From positions 1 through 64,000 of the forward strand of contig NZ_OBMO01000003.1 in assembly GCF_900217905.1 (NCBI RefSeq): a DNA stretch of 64,000 nt, read 5' to 3'. Origin of the DNA: Alloalcanivorax xenomutans. Its GTDB lineage: Bacteria; Pseudomonadota; Gammaproteobacteria; Pseudomonadales; Alcanivoracaceae. Shown here piece by piece: positions 32,085 through 40,359 of this stretch (position 1 is the stretch's first letter; each line of letters starts with the position of its first letter). The notes beneath the pieces were generated by a model. It saw only the letters and a program-made list of their open reading frames with translations. It was not told the origin of the DNA and searched no databases. The position numbers and the translations under genes were made by a program.

Positions 32085-33122
32085 TCAGGAGATCCAGCCC
32101 AGGGCGCGCTCGAACAGCGTAATGGTGCGGTTATGCAGGCGCTCGCCGGTTTCCATCGGGGCCTTGCCGGCACAGGCCCGCGCGTAGGTGCCTTCCAGGA
32201 TCAGGCCGAGCTTGTAGCATGCCAGTACGCCGTACCATTCGATGTGGCTGAGGTCGCGATCGCTGCGGGCGCGGTAATGTTCGATCATTGCTTGCCGGCC
32301 AGGGAAGGCCGTGCCCAGGGTGTCGCCTTTCTGATTGATCCGCAGATCCAGATGGTCCGGTGTGGTGGCCAGGAGCCAGCCAAGGTCGATAAGCGGATCG
32401 CCGATGGTGGTCAGTTCCCAGTCGACAATGGCGGCCAGTTCCGGACGTTCATGGCAGTAAAGCACGTTGGCGAGATGGTAGTCGCCATGAATGATGCCGG
32501 GCTGAAACGTATCGGGCCGATGACGTTCCAACCATTGTCCGACGCGATCCACGCCGGGAATACCACCGGCGCCGGGCCATTCGGCAAACGCCTGATAGCT
32601 CTCCAGCTGTGCGCGCCAGCGGGGTACCTGCCGCTGCAGAAAACCCTCGGGCTTGCCGAAGCCACTCAGTCCGACTTTTTCGTAATCCACCGCGCCGAGG
32701 GCAGTGATCCCTTCCACCAGGGACAGGCCCATGCGGTGCACCCAGTCGGAGCTGGTGCCGTGGGACTCGGGAAAATCGCAGGTGGCGTTGAAGCCATCGA
32801 TGGGCTCCATCAAATAGAACGAAACACCAATCACGTCTTCCTCGGGGCAGGCGGCGAGCAAGCGGGGATGAGGCACCTTGGTATCGGACAGCGCGGCGAG
32901 TAGGCGCATCTCCCGCCGCATGGTGTCGTTGGAATTGGCGCGTAGATGGCGGGGCGGGCGGCGCAGAACATAGTCCTTGCCATCACGTTGGAAGCGCAGC
33001 AGCAGGTTCTGGGTGCCGCCGGCCAGCGGCAGGGGATTCTCGATACCGCCTATGCCCAGACCCTGCTGTTCCATCCAGGTGTTCAGTGCCCGCAGATCGA
33101 CGAGCGATTGCCAGTCCTTCAT
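32085..33122 (-). CDS. APH-family kinase, ACAD10/11 kinase-domain (LvaA-like) type
   Basis: The 345-residue protein belongs to the aminoglycoside phosphotransferase-like kinases. It has the nucleotide-loop LAGGTQNLLLRF, the catalytic-loop IIHGDYHLANVLYC (His-Gly-Asp) and the metal-site AIVDWELTTIGDPLIDLGWLL. Homologues next to acyl-CoA dehydrogenases, such as LvaA in Pseudomonas putida and the kinase part of human ACAD10/11, phosphorylate the 4-hydroxyl of 4-hydroxyacyl-CoA. With an SDR and such a dehydrogenase directly downstream, that role is inferred here rather than antibiotic resistance. ATG 33122 was chosen over 33155 because MKDWQ fits the usual N-terminus. Confidence 0.88.
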   Translation of the reverse strand: MKDWQSLVDLRALNTWMEQQGLGIGGIENPLPLAGGTQNLLLRFQRDGKDYVLRRPPRHLRANSNDTMRREMRLLAALSDTKVPHPRLLAACPEEDVIGVSFYLMEPIDGFNATCDFPESHGTSSDWVHRMGLSLVEGITALGAVDYEKVGLSGFGKPEGFLQRQVPRWRAQLESYQAFAEWPGAGGIPGVDRVGQWLERHRPDTFQPGIIHGDYHLANVLYCHERPELAAIVDWELTTIGDPLIDLGWLLATTPDHLDLRINQKGDTLGTAFPGRQAMIEHYRARSDRDLSHIEWYGVLACYKLGLILEGTYARACAGKAPMETGERLHNRTITLFERALGWIS

Positions 33123-33267
33123 TCCGCACCCACCGTTGTTCTGGTTATGAGTCAACAGAGTAGCAGTGTCTCGGCGGTGGGCGGCATCGTCGGAAGCGAC
33201 GAAGCTGTTCTTCCGGCCTTGGAGATATAAATTCGGAGGTAGCTACAAGGCCCCTGATGGAGGGAAA

Positions 33268-34089
33268 TCAGCCCGCCGCGGCGATCAAGCGACGGGCTCG
33301 TTGAATCACAGGCTCATCCACCATCTGTCCGTCCAACTGGAAAGTGGCACCGTGTTCGGCGACACCGTCCACCACTCGACGGGCCCACTCCAGTTGCTCG
33401 CTGGTGGGGGAAAAGGCCCGCCGCACCGGTTCGATCTGCCCGGGATGAATGCAGAGCATGCCGGTAAATCCCATTTGCGCGGCACGCAGTGCGACTGCCG
33501 CGACTTTCTCCGTGTTACGGAAATCGGGCTCCACGCTTTCCACCGGTCCGGCAAGACCGTTCAGCCGGCTGTGCAGGATCAGTTGAGCACGACACTGGTC
33601 CAGGATGGTGACGGCACCTTCGCTGCCGGCTTCGGCACCCAGATCCAGACTCAGATCCAAGGCCCCAAAGGTGAGCCGTTCGATGCCATCGCAGGCGGCG
33701 ATGTGTGGAATGTTGATCACGCCACGTACGCTTTCCACCAGTGGCCATAGCGCCTTGCCATCGATGCGGGCGCGCTGAACATCCCCGGCGCTTTCGGTCT
33801 TCGGCAGCATGATGCCGTGCACCGCATCGGCTTGGGAGCACAGGGCAATATCTGCTTCGAAGTGATCCGTGCTGGCGCCATTCATGCGCACGAACAAGGG
33901 CGTCGTGGCTTGCTCGAGGAAATCGGCCAGGGCGCGGCGAGCTTCGGCTTTGTCCGCCTCGGCCACCGCATCTTCAAGATCGATGATCACCAGGTCCGCG
34001 CCGCTGGCCTGGGCCTTGGCCACCCGCTCCAGACGGGTGGCGGGCACGAACAGCATGGTGCGGGCATCACGGGACGCTCTCAAGGCCAT
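33268..34089 (-). CDS. CitE-like CoA ester lyase, probable (S)-citramalyl-CoA lyase
   Basis: The 273-residue protein is of the HpcH/HpaI-CitE family. It has RTMLFVPATRLERVAKA at the N-terminus, the metal-binding VIIDLEDAVAEADK, the FVRMNG motif and GFTGMLCIHPGQIEPV near the C-terminus. In Pseudomonas aeruginosa, Ccl, next to an itaconate CoA transferase, splits (S)-citramalyl-CoA into acetyl-CoA and pyruvate. The same neighbours are present here, so that reaction is inferred. It follows the CoA transferase with no gap. Malyl-CoA-type lyase activity cannot be excluded. Confidence 0.87.
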   Translation of the reverse strand: MALRASRDARTMLFVPATRLERVAKAQASGADLVIIDLEDAVAEADKAEARRALADFLEQATTPLFVRMNGASTDHFEADIALCSQADAVHGIMLPKTESAGDVQRARIDGKALWPLVESVRGVINIPHIAACDGIERLTFGALDLSLDLGAEAGSEGAVTILDQCRAQLILHSRLNGLAGPVESVEPDFRNTEKVAAVALRAAQMGFTGMLCIHPGQIEPVRRAFSPTSEQLEWARRVVDGVAEHGATFQLDGQMVDEPVIQRARRLIAAAG

Positions 34090-35286
34090 TCAGATTACTC
34101 CCGCCTGTTGGAACTGTTCGATATCGCCGTCATCGTAACCCAGCTCGGCGAGAATAGCCGCGCTGTGCTCGCCCAGGTCCGGCACGGCGTCCATACGCGG
34201 CTGAAACGCATTGCTGGCTCCGGGAGGCAGTAATGCCGGCAATGGCCCCCTGGGGCTGCCGATCTCGGTCCAGCGTTGCCGGGCGGCTAGTTGCGGGTGC
34301 CGCCAGACTCCATGCATGTCGTTGACATGAGCATTGGCGATGCGCGCATCATCGAGGCGGCGAATCACTTCCTCGGCATCCAATTCCGCGAAGACACCCA
34401 GGATCAGTGACTTCAGTGCTGCCCGGTTATGGACCCGTTGGGAATTGGAGGCAAAACGTTCATCGTCGGCCAGCTCGGCCTGTAGCAGGACTTGTTCGCA
34501 GAACACACGCCATTCCCGCTCATTCTGCAGTCCCAGCATCACGGTGCCGCCATCGCCGGTGTCGAATGGGCCGTAAGGATAGATAGTAGCGTGGGCGGCG
34601 CCAGTGCGCGGCGGCGGTTCGGCGCCTTCGAACGCGTAGTAGAGCGGGTAGTTCATCCACTCCACCAGACTCTCCAGCATGGAAACGTCGATACGGCTGC
34701 CTTTGCCGGTGCTCTGGCGCAGCAGCAGAGCGTTGAGGATATGAGTGTAGGCGTACATACCAGCGGAAATGTCGGCGATGGAACAACCGGCCTTGGCCAT
34801 GTCGTCCGGGGTGCCGGTGACGGACAGGAAGCCGCCCTCACTCTGGATCAACAGATCGTAAGCTTTCTTGTCCTGGTAAGGGCCGCCTTCGCCGTAACCG
34901 GAGATGTCGCAAACGATCAGTTTTGGGAAGCGCTCGTGCAGTGCTTCGAACGACAGTCCGAGGCGGGCGGCGGCGCCGGGAGCCAGGTTCTGCACCAGCA
35001 CGTCGGCTTGTTCAAGCAGGCGTTGCAGTACCGGGGTGGCGGTATCGTGCTTCAGATCCAGCGTCAGACTTTCCTTGGAGCGGTTGGTCCAAACGAAATG
35101 GGAGGCCAGACCGTGGACCCGTTCGTCATAGCCACGGGCGAAGTCGCCGACGCCGGGGCGCTCTACCTTGATCACCCGCGCGCCCATATCCGCCAGCTGG
35201 CGGGTACAAAACGGCGCGGCGATGGCATGCTCCAGGCTGACCACGGTAATGCCGTCCAGGGGCCGGGGAGAAGCGGTGGTACTCAT
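34090..35286 (-). CDS. CaiB/BaiF class III CoA transferase, probable itaconate/succinate type
   Basis: This 398-residue class III CoA transferase has LDGITVVSLEHAIAAPFCTRQLADMGARVIKVERPG at the N-terminus (FrcA/CaiB pattern). The AGCSIADISAGMYA motif carries the Asp expected to form the acyl anhydride. It probably moves CoA from succinyl-CoA to a dicarboxylate such as itaconate, as Ict does in Pseudomonas. The long open frame begins at 35373; ATG 35286 with TAGGAG upstream gives the normal N-terminus. The stop abuts the lyase gene. Confidence 0.87.
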   Translation of the reverse strand: MSTTASPRPLDGITVVSLEHAIAAPFCTRQLADMGARVIKVERPGVGDFARGYDERVHGLASHFVWTNRSKESLTLDLKHDTATPVLQRLLEQADVLVQNLAPGAAARLGLSFEALHERFPKLIVCDISGYGEGGPYQDKKAYDLLIQSEGGFLSVTGTPDDMAKAGCSIADISAGMYAYTHILNALLLRQSTGKGSRIDVSMLESLVEWMNYPLYYAFEGAEPPPRTGAAHATIYPYGPFDTGDGGTVMLGLQNEREWRVFCEQVLLQAELADDERFASNSQRVHNRAALKSLILGVFAELDAEEVIRRLDDARIANAHVNDMHGVWRHPQLAARQRWTEIGSPRGPLPALLPPGASNAFQPRMDAVPDLGEHSAAILAELGYDDGDIEQFQQAGVI

Positions 35287-35346
35287 TCTTGTGCTCCTAC
35301 AGCTGCGATGGGCGCTTTCTCTGGCAAAGGCAGGTCGGCGGCCCTG

Positions 35347-35369
35347 GGACGCGGGGTAACCCCGCGTCC
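35347..35369 (-). terminator. hairpin upstream of CoA transferase (possible attenuator)
   Basis: GGACGCGGGG (35347-35356) pairs perfectly with CCCCGCGTCC (35360-35369) over a 3-base loop. It lies between the MmgE/PrpD stop and the CoA-transferase start. No T tract follows, so it may stabilise or partly attenuate the operon mRNA. Confidence 0.5.
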
Positions 35370-35376
35370 TCACGGT

Positions 35377-36729
35377 TCAAATCAGGGGAGTGACGTTGTC
35401 GGCGTCATGCAGTGTCCAGACACGCTCGATGACGGTGCCCATGGCGTCCTCGGAAAGGGTGCCGGCGAAACGCGCCAGCCGACGGAATTTATCTTCCAAT
35501 TCCGCCCGGTTCAGCGTATTGCCTGGGTCACCTTTGGGTTCATCGATGCTGCCGTGCAGGGTACGGCCATCTCTGGTGACCACATCCACCCGGCCGAGCC
35601 AGCGCGCCGGGTAGGCCCCGTCCACTTCGGCGTCCAGCTGCATTGTGACCTTGTCACGAAACGCGGCGACCGCGGCATCGTCCAGTGGGATCTGGTGAAA
35701 CTCCGACAGACCGGCATGGCCGTGCAGCGCAATCAGGCCCAGCACCGTTCCCATGGAGAACTTGGCCTGGTGGATAGTGGCCGGAATGTCCACGCGGCCG
35801 AGTACATCGATGGCGCCCTGGTGCACCCGGGCGGTGACGGATTCGATGTCATCCGCCTTGAGATCGTGCTCCCGCATGACCGCCAGCAGGGCATCCGCCG
35901 CCGGGTGAGTATGGCGGCAGGATGCGTGGAACTTGAACGAGGTTTCCGACAGCGCCCAGCGTTCGCCGAGGCGATCATTGAGAAAACGGGCATCGGCGTC
36001 CCGGGACAAGCCGGCGGCGAGCCCCTGATCGCCTTCGAGGATATTGCGTGCTCCGGTCAGCCCATCGGCGGTGAGACAGGCGGCCAGCACGCCATCCGCC
36101 GCTGCCTTGGCGGTGTGCAGTTGTTTGGAGTCGGCGGCGTCGCGCAGGAATTCCCATAAGCCCGAGGCCTGGGTGCCGGCACTGCCGAGAAGGTTGATGA
36201 AACCGTCCCGGTCCAGTCCCAGAATTTTGCCGGCGGCCACCGCCGCCGCCAAGGTGCCGACGGTACCGGTGGTATGGAAGATGCGGTAGTGGGAGCGGCC
36301 GAGAAATTCGCCGATGCGAATGCCGGCCTCGTAGCCGGCCACCGAGGCGACGATCAGATCACGACCGCTTCCGCCCTGTTCCTGAGCCATCGCCAGGGCG
36401 GCGGGAAATACCACCGTGGCCGGGTGCAGTACCGAGCTGTTGTGTAGATCGTCCTGTTCCACCACATGGGAAGCGGCGCCGTTGACCAGCGCGGCGAAGT
36501 AGGCGGAAGTGTTGGTGCCGTCCACCAGATTCTGGACAGCACCGGAAGCGGGGCCCATGCGCCGTGCATAGCCAGCGAACAGCGGGATAGGGTGTTGACC
36601 GCTGCCGGCGATCAAGGATCCCAGCCAGTCGAGGAACAGATCCTCGGTGCGGGCCACCACCGCTTCCGGCAGGTCCTCATAGCGCAGCTCGGCGAGAAAC
36701 GAGGCCAGGGCCCGGGTTGCGTCGCTCAT
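35377..36729 (-). CDS. MmgE/PrpD family protein
   Basis: The 450-residue protein has the MmgE/PrpD pattern: FLDWLGSLIAGSGQHP, NGAASHVVEQDDLHNSSVLHPATVV and AGYEAGIRIGEFLGRSHY in the first half, then TSFKFHASCRHTHPAADALL. Characterised members are 2-methylcitrate dehydratase (PrpD) and cis-aconitate decarboxylase (Irg1/CadA); most bacterial homologues are undefined. A homologue (PA0881) lies in the Pseudomonas itaconate cluster between the same partners. Its exact substrate here is unknown; a hydroxylated or branched dicarboxylate is plausible. AAGGAG lies before ATG 36729. Confidence 0.88.
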   Translation of the reverse strand: MSDATRALASFLAELRYEDLPEAVVARTEDLFLDWLGSLIAGSGQHPIPLFAGYARRMGPASGAVQNLVDGTNTSAYFAALVNGAASHVVEQDDLHNSSVLHPATVVFPAALAMAQEQGGSGRDLIVASVAGYEAGIRIGEFLGRSHYRIFHTTGTVGTLAAAVAAGKILGLDRDGFINLLGSAGTQASGLWEFLRDAADSKQLHTAKAAADGVLAACLTADGLTGARNILEGDQGLAAGLSRDADARFLNDRLGERWALSETSFKFHASCRHTHPAADALLAVMREHDLKADDIESVTARVHQGAIDVLGRVDIPATIHQAKFSMGTVLGLIALHGHAGLSEFHQIPLDDAAVAAFRDKVTMQLDAEVDGAYPARWLGRVDVVTRDGRTLHGSIDEPKGDPGNTLNRAELEDKFRRLARFAGTLSEDAMGTVIERVWTLHDADNVTPLI

Positions 36730-36738
36730 GTTCGCTCC

Positions 36739-37902
36739 TTAGAAGGACCGTGGCAGTTCGAGCAGGTGCTCGGCCACGTAAGAGAGAATCAGATTGGTGG
36801 AAATCGGAGCCACCTGATACAGGCGGGTTTCACGGAATTTCCGTTCCACGTCGTATTCGCAGGCGAAGCCGAAACCGCCGTGGGTTTGCAAGCACACGTT
36901 GGCGGCTTCCCAGGACGCCTTGGCCGCCAGGTATTTGGCCATGTTGGCGGCGGCGCCGGCATTGAGGCCGGAATCGTATTGTTCACAGGCACGCCAGCGC
37001 ATCAGGTCGGCGGCCTCCACTTCGATGTGCGCTTCGGCAATGGGAAACTGAATGCCCTGGTTCTTGCCGATCGGGCGGCCGAACACTTCCCGGTCACGGG
37101 CATAGCGGCTGGCCTTGTCGATGAACCAGCGGCCATCGCCGATGCACTCCGCGGCGATCAGCGTGCGCTCGGCGTTGAGGCCATCCAGGATATAGCGGAA
37201 GCCTTTGCCTTCCTCGCCGATCAGCGCCTCGGCGGGAATTTCCAGATTGTCGAAGAACAACTCATTGGTGACGTGATGCACCATGTTGGCGATCGGCTGG
37301 ACCGTCATGCCATTGCCGATGGCCTGGTGCAGATCCACCAGAAAGATGGACATGCCATCGGTTTTTTTCTTCACCTGATCCAGCGGAGTGGTGCGCGCCA
37401 GCAGGATCATCAGGTCGGAATGCTGAATACGGGAGATCCAGACTTTCTGACCGTTGATGACATAACGGTCGCCCTTGCGCACCGCGGTGGTCTTGATCTT
37501 GGTGGTGTCGGTCCCGGTGGTCGGTTCGGTGACCCCCATGGACTGCAGGCGCAGCTCGCCGCGGGCGATACGTGGCAAATAGTGATCCTTTTGCTCGGCG
37601 GAGCCGTTACGCAGCAGCGTGAACATGTTGTACATCTGGCCGTGCACGGTGCCGGAGTTGCCGCCACAGCGATTCACTTCTTCCAGTATCACCGAGGCTT
37701 CCGCCAACCCCAGACCGGAACCGCCATACTCCTCCGGGATCATCGCCGCCAGCCATCCGGCCTGAGTCAGTGCGGTAACAAACTCTTCCGGGAAGTCCTG
37801 TCGCTCATCGACGCCACGCCAATAAGCGTCGTCGAACCCGGCGCACAGGCCGCGTACACCGTCACGAATGGCATCCAGGGCTTCTTTATCGTACTGAATC
37901 AT
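36739..37902 (-). CDS. acyl-CoA dehydrogenase (itaconate-cluster type)
   Basis: This 387-residue FAD enzyme has MGVTEPTTGTDTTKIKT and NGQKVWISRIQHSDLMILLARTTP in the central beta region, and ASWEAANVCLQTHGGFGFACEYDVERKFRETRLYQVAPIS near the C-terminus. It matches the dehydrogenase position (PA0879) in the Pseudomonas itaconate operon. It may desaturate a methylsuccinyl-type or other branched acyl-CoA feeding into itaconyl- or mesaconyl-CoA; this is an inference. It shares one base with the upstream MaoC-like gene (TAATG) and is followed by MmgE/PrpD after 9 bases. Confidence 0.9.
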   Translation of the reverse strand: MIQYDKEALDAIRDGVRGLCAGFDDAYWRGVDERQDFPEEFVTALTQAGWLAAMIPEEYGGSGLGLAEASVILEEVNRCGGNSGTVHGQMYNMFTLLRNGSAEQKDHYLPRIARGELRLQSMGVTEPTTGTDTTKIKTTAVRKGDRYVINGQKVWISRIQHSDLMILLARTTPLDQVKKKTDGMSIFLVDLHQAIGNGMTVQPIANMVHHVTNELFFDNLEIPAEALIGEEGKGFRYILDGLNAERTLIAAECIGDGRWFIDKASRYARDREVFGRPIGKNQGIQFPIAEAHIEVEAADLMRWRACEQYDSGLNAGAAANMAKYLAAKASWEAANVCLQTHGGFGFACEYDVERKFRETRLYQVAPISTNLILSYVAEHLLELPRSF

Positions 37903-38738
37903 TAACGGGTCTCCTCGAATTCAACTTCACCGACATGGGCCTGGCCCTGTTCGTTGCCGGCCATGACCCGGGCAACCCCGGGGGACTCAATAACACCACC
38001 GACCTGAAAAGGCTCAGGTGCGATCAACGGACGCATGCCCCGATAGCGGAATACCTTGGCGACCTTGTCCGGATTGGACTGGACAAACGCTCGCATCACC
38101 AGGGTGGCGATCAGGGGTCCGTGTACCACCAGGCCCGGATAGCCTTCCTCTCCGGTGGTGTAGGGCCAGTCGTAATGGATGCGGTGGGAATTGAAGGTCA
38201 CCGCGGAATAACGGAACAACAGGGTGGCTTCCGGTTTGATGGTATCGGCCCACTGCAGCTCCGGCATGGGCTCACCGATGGAGGCCTTCAGCGGTACCGG
38301 TTCACGGTACACGATGTCCTGTCGCTCGCTCACTTTCTCCTCGTCGTCCTGAAGGTAGCGGTGCCGAACGGTAATGAAGGTGAGCGAGCCACTGCGGCCG
38401 TGTTTTTCCTTGATGTCCTCGATCCGGCTGTGTCGCCGCGCCGGCACCCCTGCGCGCAACGGGCTGTTGAAACGCACCTCGCCGCCGGCCCACATACGTT
38501 GGCAGTCGCGAATCGGTGGCAGGAAATCACCGGGGAGGGGATGGCCATCCGGCCCCAGGGTGTCCATGCCGGAAACCGGTTGAAAGAATGCCCACTGCCA
38601 CAGATGGGGAAGGGCGTCTCCGGTGCTCAGGGGGGCGCCGCCAAGTGTGGCGGTCACCCGGGCCAGGGCGTGAAGGTCCAGACTGTCGTCCTGGATCTGC
38701 TCCTTGCCCAGCCACTTATTCGCGTTATCCAAGGCCAT
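37902..38738 (-). CDS. MaoC/HTD2-like hydratase, probable itaconyl-CoA hydratase
   Basis: The 278-residue protein is a double-hotdog MaoC-type hydratase of the HTD2/mesaconyl-C4-CoA hydratase group. It has LPHLWQWAFFQPVSGMDTLGPDGHP in the N-terminal half and RIHYDWPYTTGEEGYPGLVVHGPLIATLVMR, the catalytic region, in the C-terminal half. In Pseudomonas, Ich of this family hydrates itaconyl-CoA to citramalyl-CoA. It is the first gene of the leftward operon and lies behind the GTATAC operator. ATG 38738 with GGAG upstream is the best start. Confidence 0.88.
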   Translation of the reverse strand: MALDNANKWLGKEQIQDDSLDLHALARVTATLGGAPLSTGDALPHLWQWAFFQPVSGMDTLGPDGHPLPGDFLPPIRDCQRMWAGGEVRFNSPLRAGVPARRHSRIEDIKEKHGRSGSLTFITVRHRYLQDDEEKVSERQDIVYREPVPLKASIGEPMPELQWADTIKPEATLLFRYSAVTFNSHRIHYDWPYTTGEEGYPGLVVHGPLIATLVMRAFVQSNPDKVAKVFRYRGMRPLIAPEPFQVGGVIESPGVARVMAGNEQGQAHVGEVEFEETR

Positions 38739-39085
38739 GCGCAGGCTCCGCAATAGATAAAACAGGCATATGAAAAAGAAATCGGGCTACCCGTTGGGCT
38801 CGGGAGGGGAGTCACATCAAGAGAAGGAACCGATTTGCTTTTGTATACGGTATACAGTATACATTGATCACGCAACAGGAAAGCGAGCCTGTCGTTCTTT
38901 GATTTCGGCGGGTTTGGCGAAAAACTACAGACGCGTGGTAAGGGTTCTCTGCCTGTGTCGGATTTGGCCAAGAAGGAGAGCATCCATTCCGCGTCACGCC
39001 GCTCCGGTGGGCGGTGGCATAAAGATCCTGAATACAAATACTGATGGTGGGCCGGCTCAGGCTGGTTCCACGGCGGAGGATAGTG
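38739..39085. promoter_or_regulatory. divergent promoter region of itaconate-like operon and AraC gene
   Basis: These 347 bases lie between the leftward catabolic operon and the rightward AraC-family gene and hold no supported gene. The key element is the GTATAC array at 38842-38863. The AraC ribosome site GGAGGA is at 39075-39080. Confidence 0.6.
38842..38863. promoter_or_regulatory. GntR-type operator: three GTATAC hexamers at 7-bp spacing
   Basis: GTATAC occurs at 38843-38848, 38850-38855 and 38857-38862. The first two form a perfect 15-base palindrome, TGTATACGGTATACA (38842-38856). The same array is found in front of the GntR gene at 48.6 kb. FCD-type GntR proteins bind palindromes with a GT...AC core, so this is probably their operator. 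Confidence 0.75.
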
Positions 39086-40150
39086 ATGAATATCCGGTTT
39101 GACGGCTCGGCGATGACCACCAGTCATACCATTTCCATTCATCATGTGGAGCAAATGCTGGCGGGTGCGTGCCGACACGGAGTGGACCCGGAGCCGGTGA
39201 TGCAGCGTGCCGGGATCCCGGTGCGGTTGCTGAAATCACCATTGTCCCGTGTCTCCCAGGACCAATACGCGCGGCTGATGTACCTGTTGAGACGTGATCT
39301 TCGCGATGAATTCTTCGGTCTGTGCAGCCACCCGGTGCCATTGGGGGCCTTCGCTCATATGTGCCAGGACCTGATCCAGTGCGAAACCCTTGGCGATGCC
39401 TTGCGTCGGGGCTTCACGTTTTACCATTTATTGTTGAAGGATTTCGTGCCACGTTTGGTGGTGCAAGGGGAAACCGCCCATGTCTGTGTGCGTGACCAGG
39501 GTGACGAGCCCGCCTGTCTGAGCTATGCCAAACGCATGTTTATGTTCTTTACCTGGGGCGTGTCGTCCTGGCTGGCGGCAAGACGGATTCCCTTGCAACA
39601 AGTCAGCTATCAGGACATGGGCGATGGCAAAAGCAACCGTATCCATTTGATTTTCGACGCGCCATTGAAGGCCAACGACAACTGCTTCGGCTTCACCTTC
39701 GAATCGCGTTGGCTGGAGTTGCCGGTAGTGCAGAACCGCTTGAGTCTGACCTCCTTTCTGCGTCAGGCACCGGCCAACCTGTTGGTGCGTTATCGGGACG
39801 AAACCTCTTGCAGCGAGCGGATTCGGCGGCTGCTGCGCCGTCATCTGAGTTCTGGATTGCCAACACTGGAAGAAGTCGGTTCGGTGCTGGGGATGACGCC
39901 GCAAACCGTACGCCGGCGCCTGCGTGATGAAGGCCAGTGTTATCAAGGGCTGAAGGACAACCTGCGTTGCGATGCGGCGATCGAGTATCTGTCGCGTCCG
40001 GACCTGAATCTGGTGGACGTGGCATCAAAACTGGGTTTTTCCGAACTGAGTACCTTCCATCGCGCCTTCAAGAAATGGACCGGTCTGCCGCCGGGTGAAT
40101 ACCGCTATACCCGCCTGAAGGCGGCCCGCCCCTATCTGAATATGCAATGA
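39086..40150 (+). CDS. AraC-family transcriptional regulator
   Basis: The 354-residue protein has an N-terminal AraC-ligand-binding-type domain (about 30-200, arabinose_bd/OruR-like, with QMLAGACRHGVDPEPVMQRAGIP). A C-terminal double HTH (about 250-345) follows, with LEEVGSVLGMTPQTVRRRLRDEG and the second helix region NLVDVASKLGFSELSTFHRAFKKWTGLPPGEYR. It is divergent from the itaconate-like operon, so it likely activates one or both flanking catabolic operons. ATG 39086 with GGAGGA 5 bases upstream was chosen over an in-frame start at 39044. Confidence 0.92.
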   Translation: MNIRFDGSAMTTSHTISIHHVEQMLAGACRHGVDPEPVMQRAGIPVRLLKSPLSRVSQDQYARLMYLLRRDLRDEFFGLCSHPVPLGAFAHMCQDLIQCETLGDALRRGFTFYHLLLKDFVPRLVVQGETAHVCVRDQGDEPACLSYAKRMFMFFTWGVSSWLAARRIPLQQVSYQDMGDGKSNRIHLIFDAPLKANDNCFGFTFESRWLELPVVQNRLSLTSFLRQAPANLLVRYRDETSCSERIRRLLRRHLSSGLPTLEEVGSVLGMTPQTVRRRLRDEGQCYQGLKDNLRCDAAIEYLSRPDLNLVDVASKLGFSELSTFHRAFKKWTGLPPGEYRYTRLKAARPYLNMQ

Positions 40151-40228
40151 AGACATGCGATGCGTGGAGCGGGCTTGGCCGAATCCATCACCGCTGTCGG
40201 TGTGCGGGCGCTCTGGAGAGCGGAATGG

Positions 40229-40257
40229 CCAATGGTTTTGATGGTGATGGCCATTGG
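40229..40257. promoter_or_regulatory. inverted repeat upstream of second catabolic operon
   Basis: CCAATGG (40229-40235) and CCATTGG (40251-40257) form a 7-bp inverted repeat with 15 bases between, about 100 bases upstream of the acyl-CoA dehydrogenase start. It could be an operator for the AraC-family regulator encoded just before it. Confidence 0.35.
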
Positions 40258-40359
40258 TCGTGCAGCGGCCCTTGGGCATGCTGAGTACAACAAAAACAGC
40301 CAACGGCGTGGTTAAGCACCTGCGAAGCGTGTGATGGACTCTCGCCGAGGAGAATACCA

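Noticed and set aside
32085-33122. Aminoglycoside resistance phosphotransferase
   Set aside because: The kinase fold is shared, but the position between acyl-CoA genes and the ACAD10/11-type pattern favour a catabolic kinase.
34492-36159. Plus-strand frame of 555 codons over the CoA-transferase and MmgE/PrpD genes
   Set aside because: It crosses two clearly recognised minus-strand genes and shows no domain; it is typical of high-GC antisense frames.
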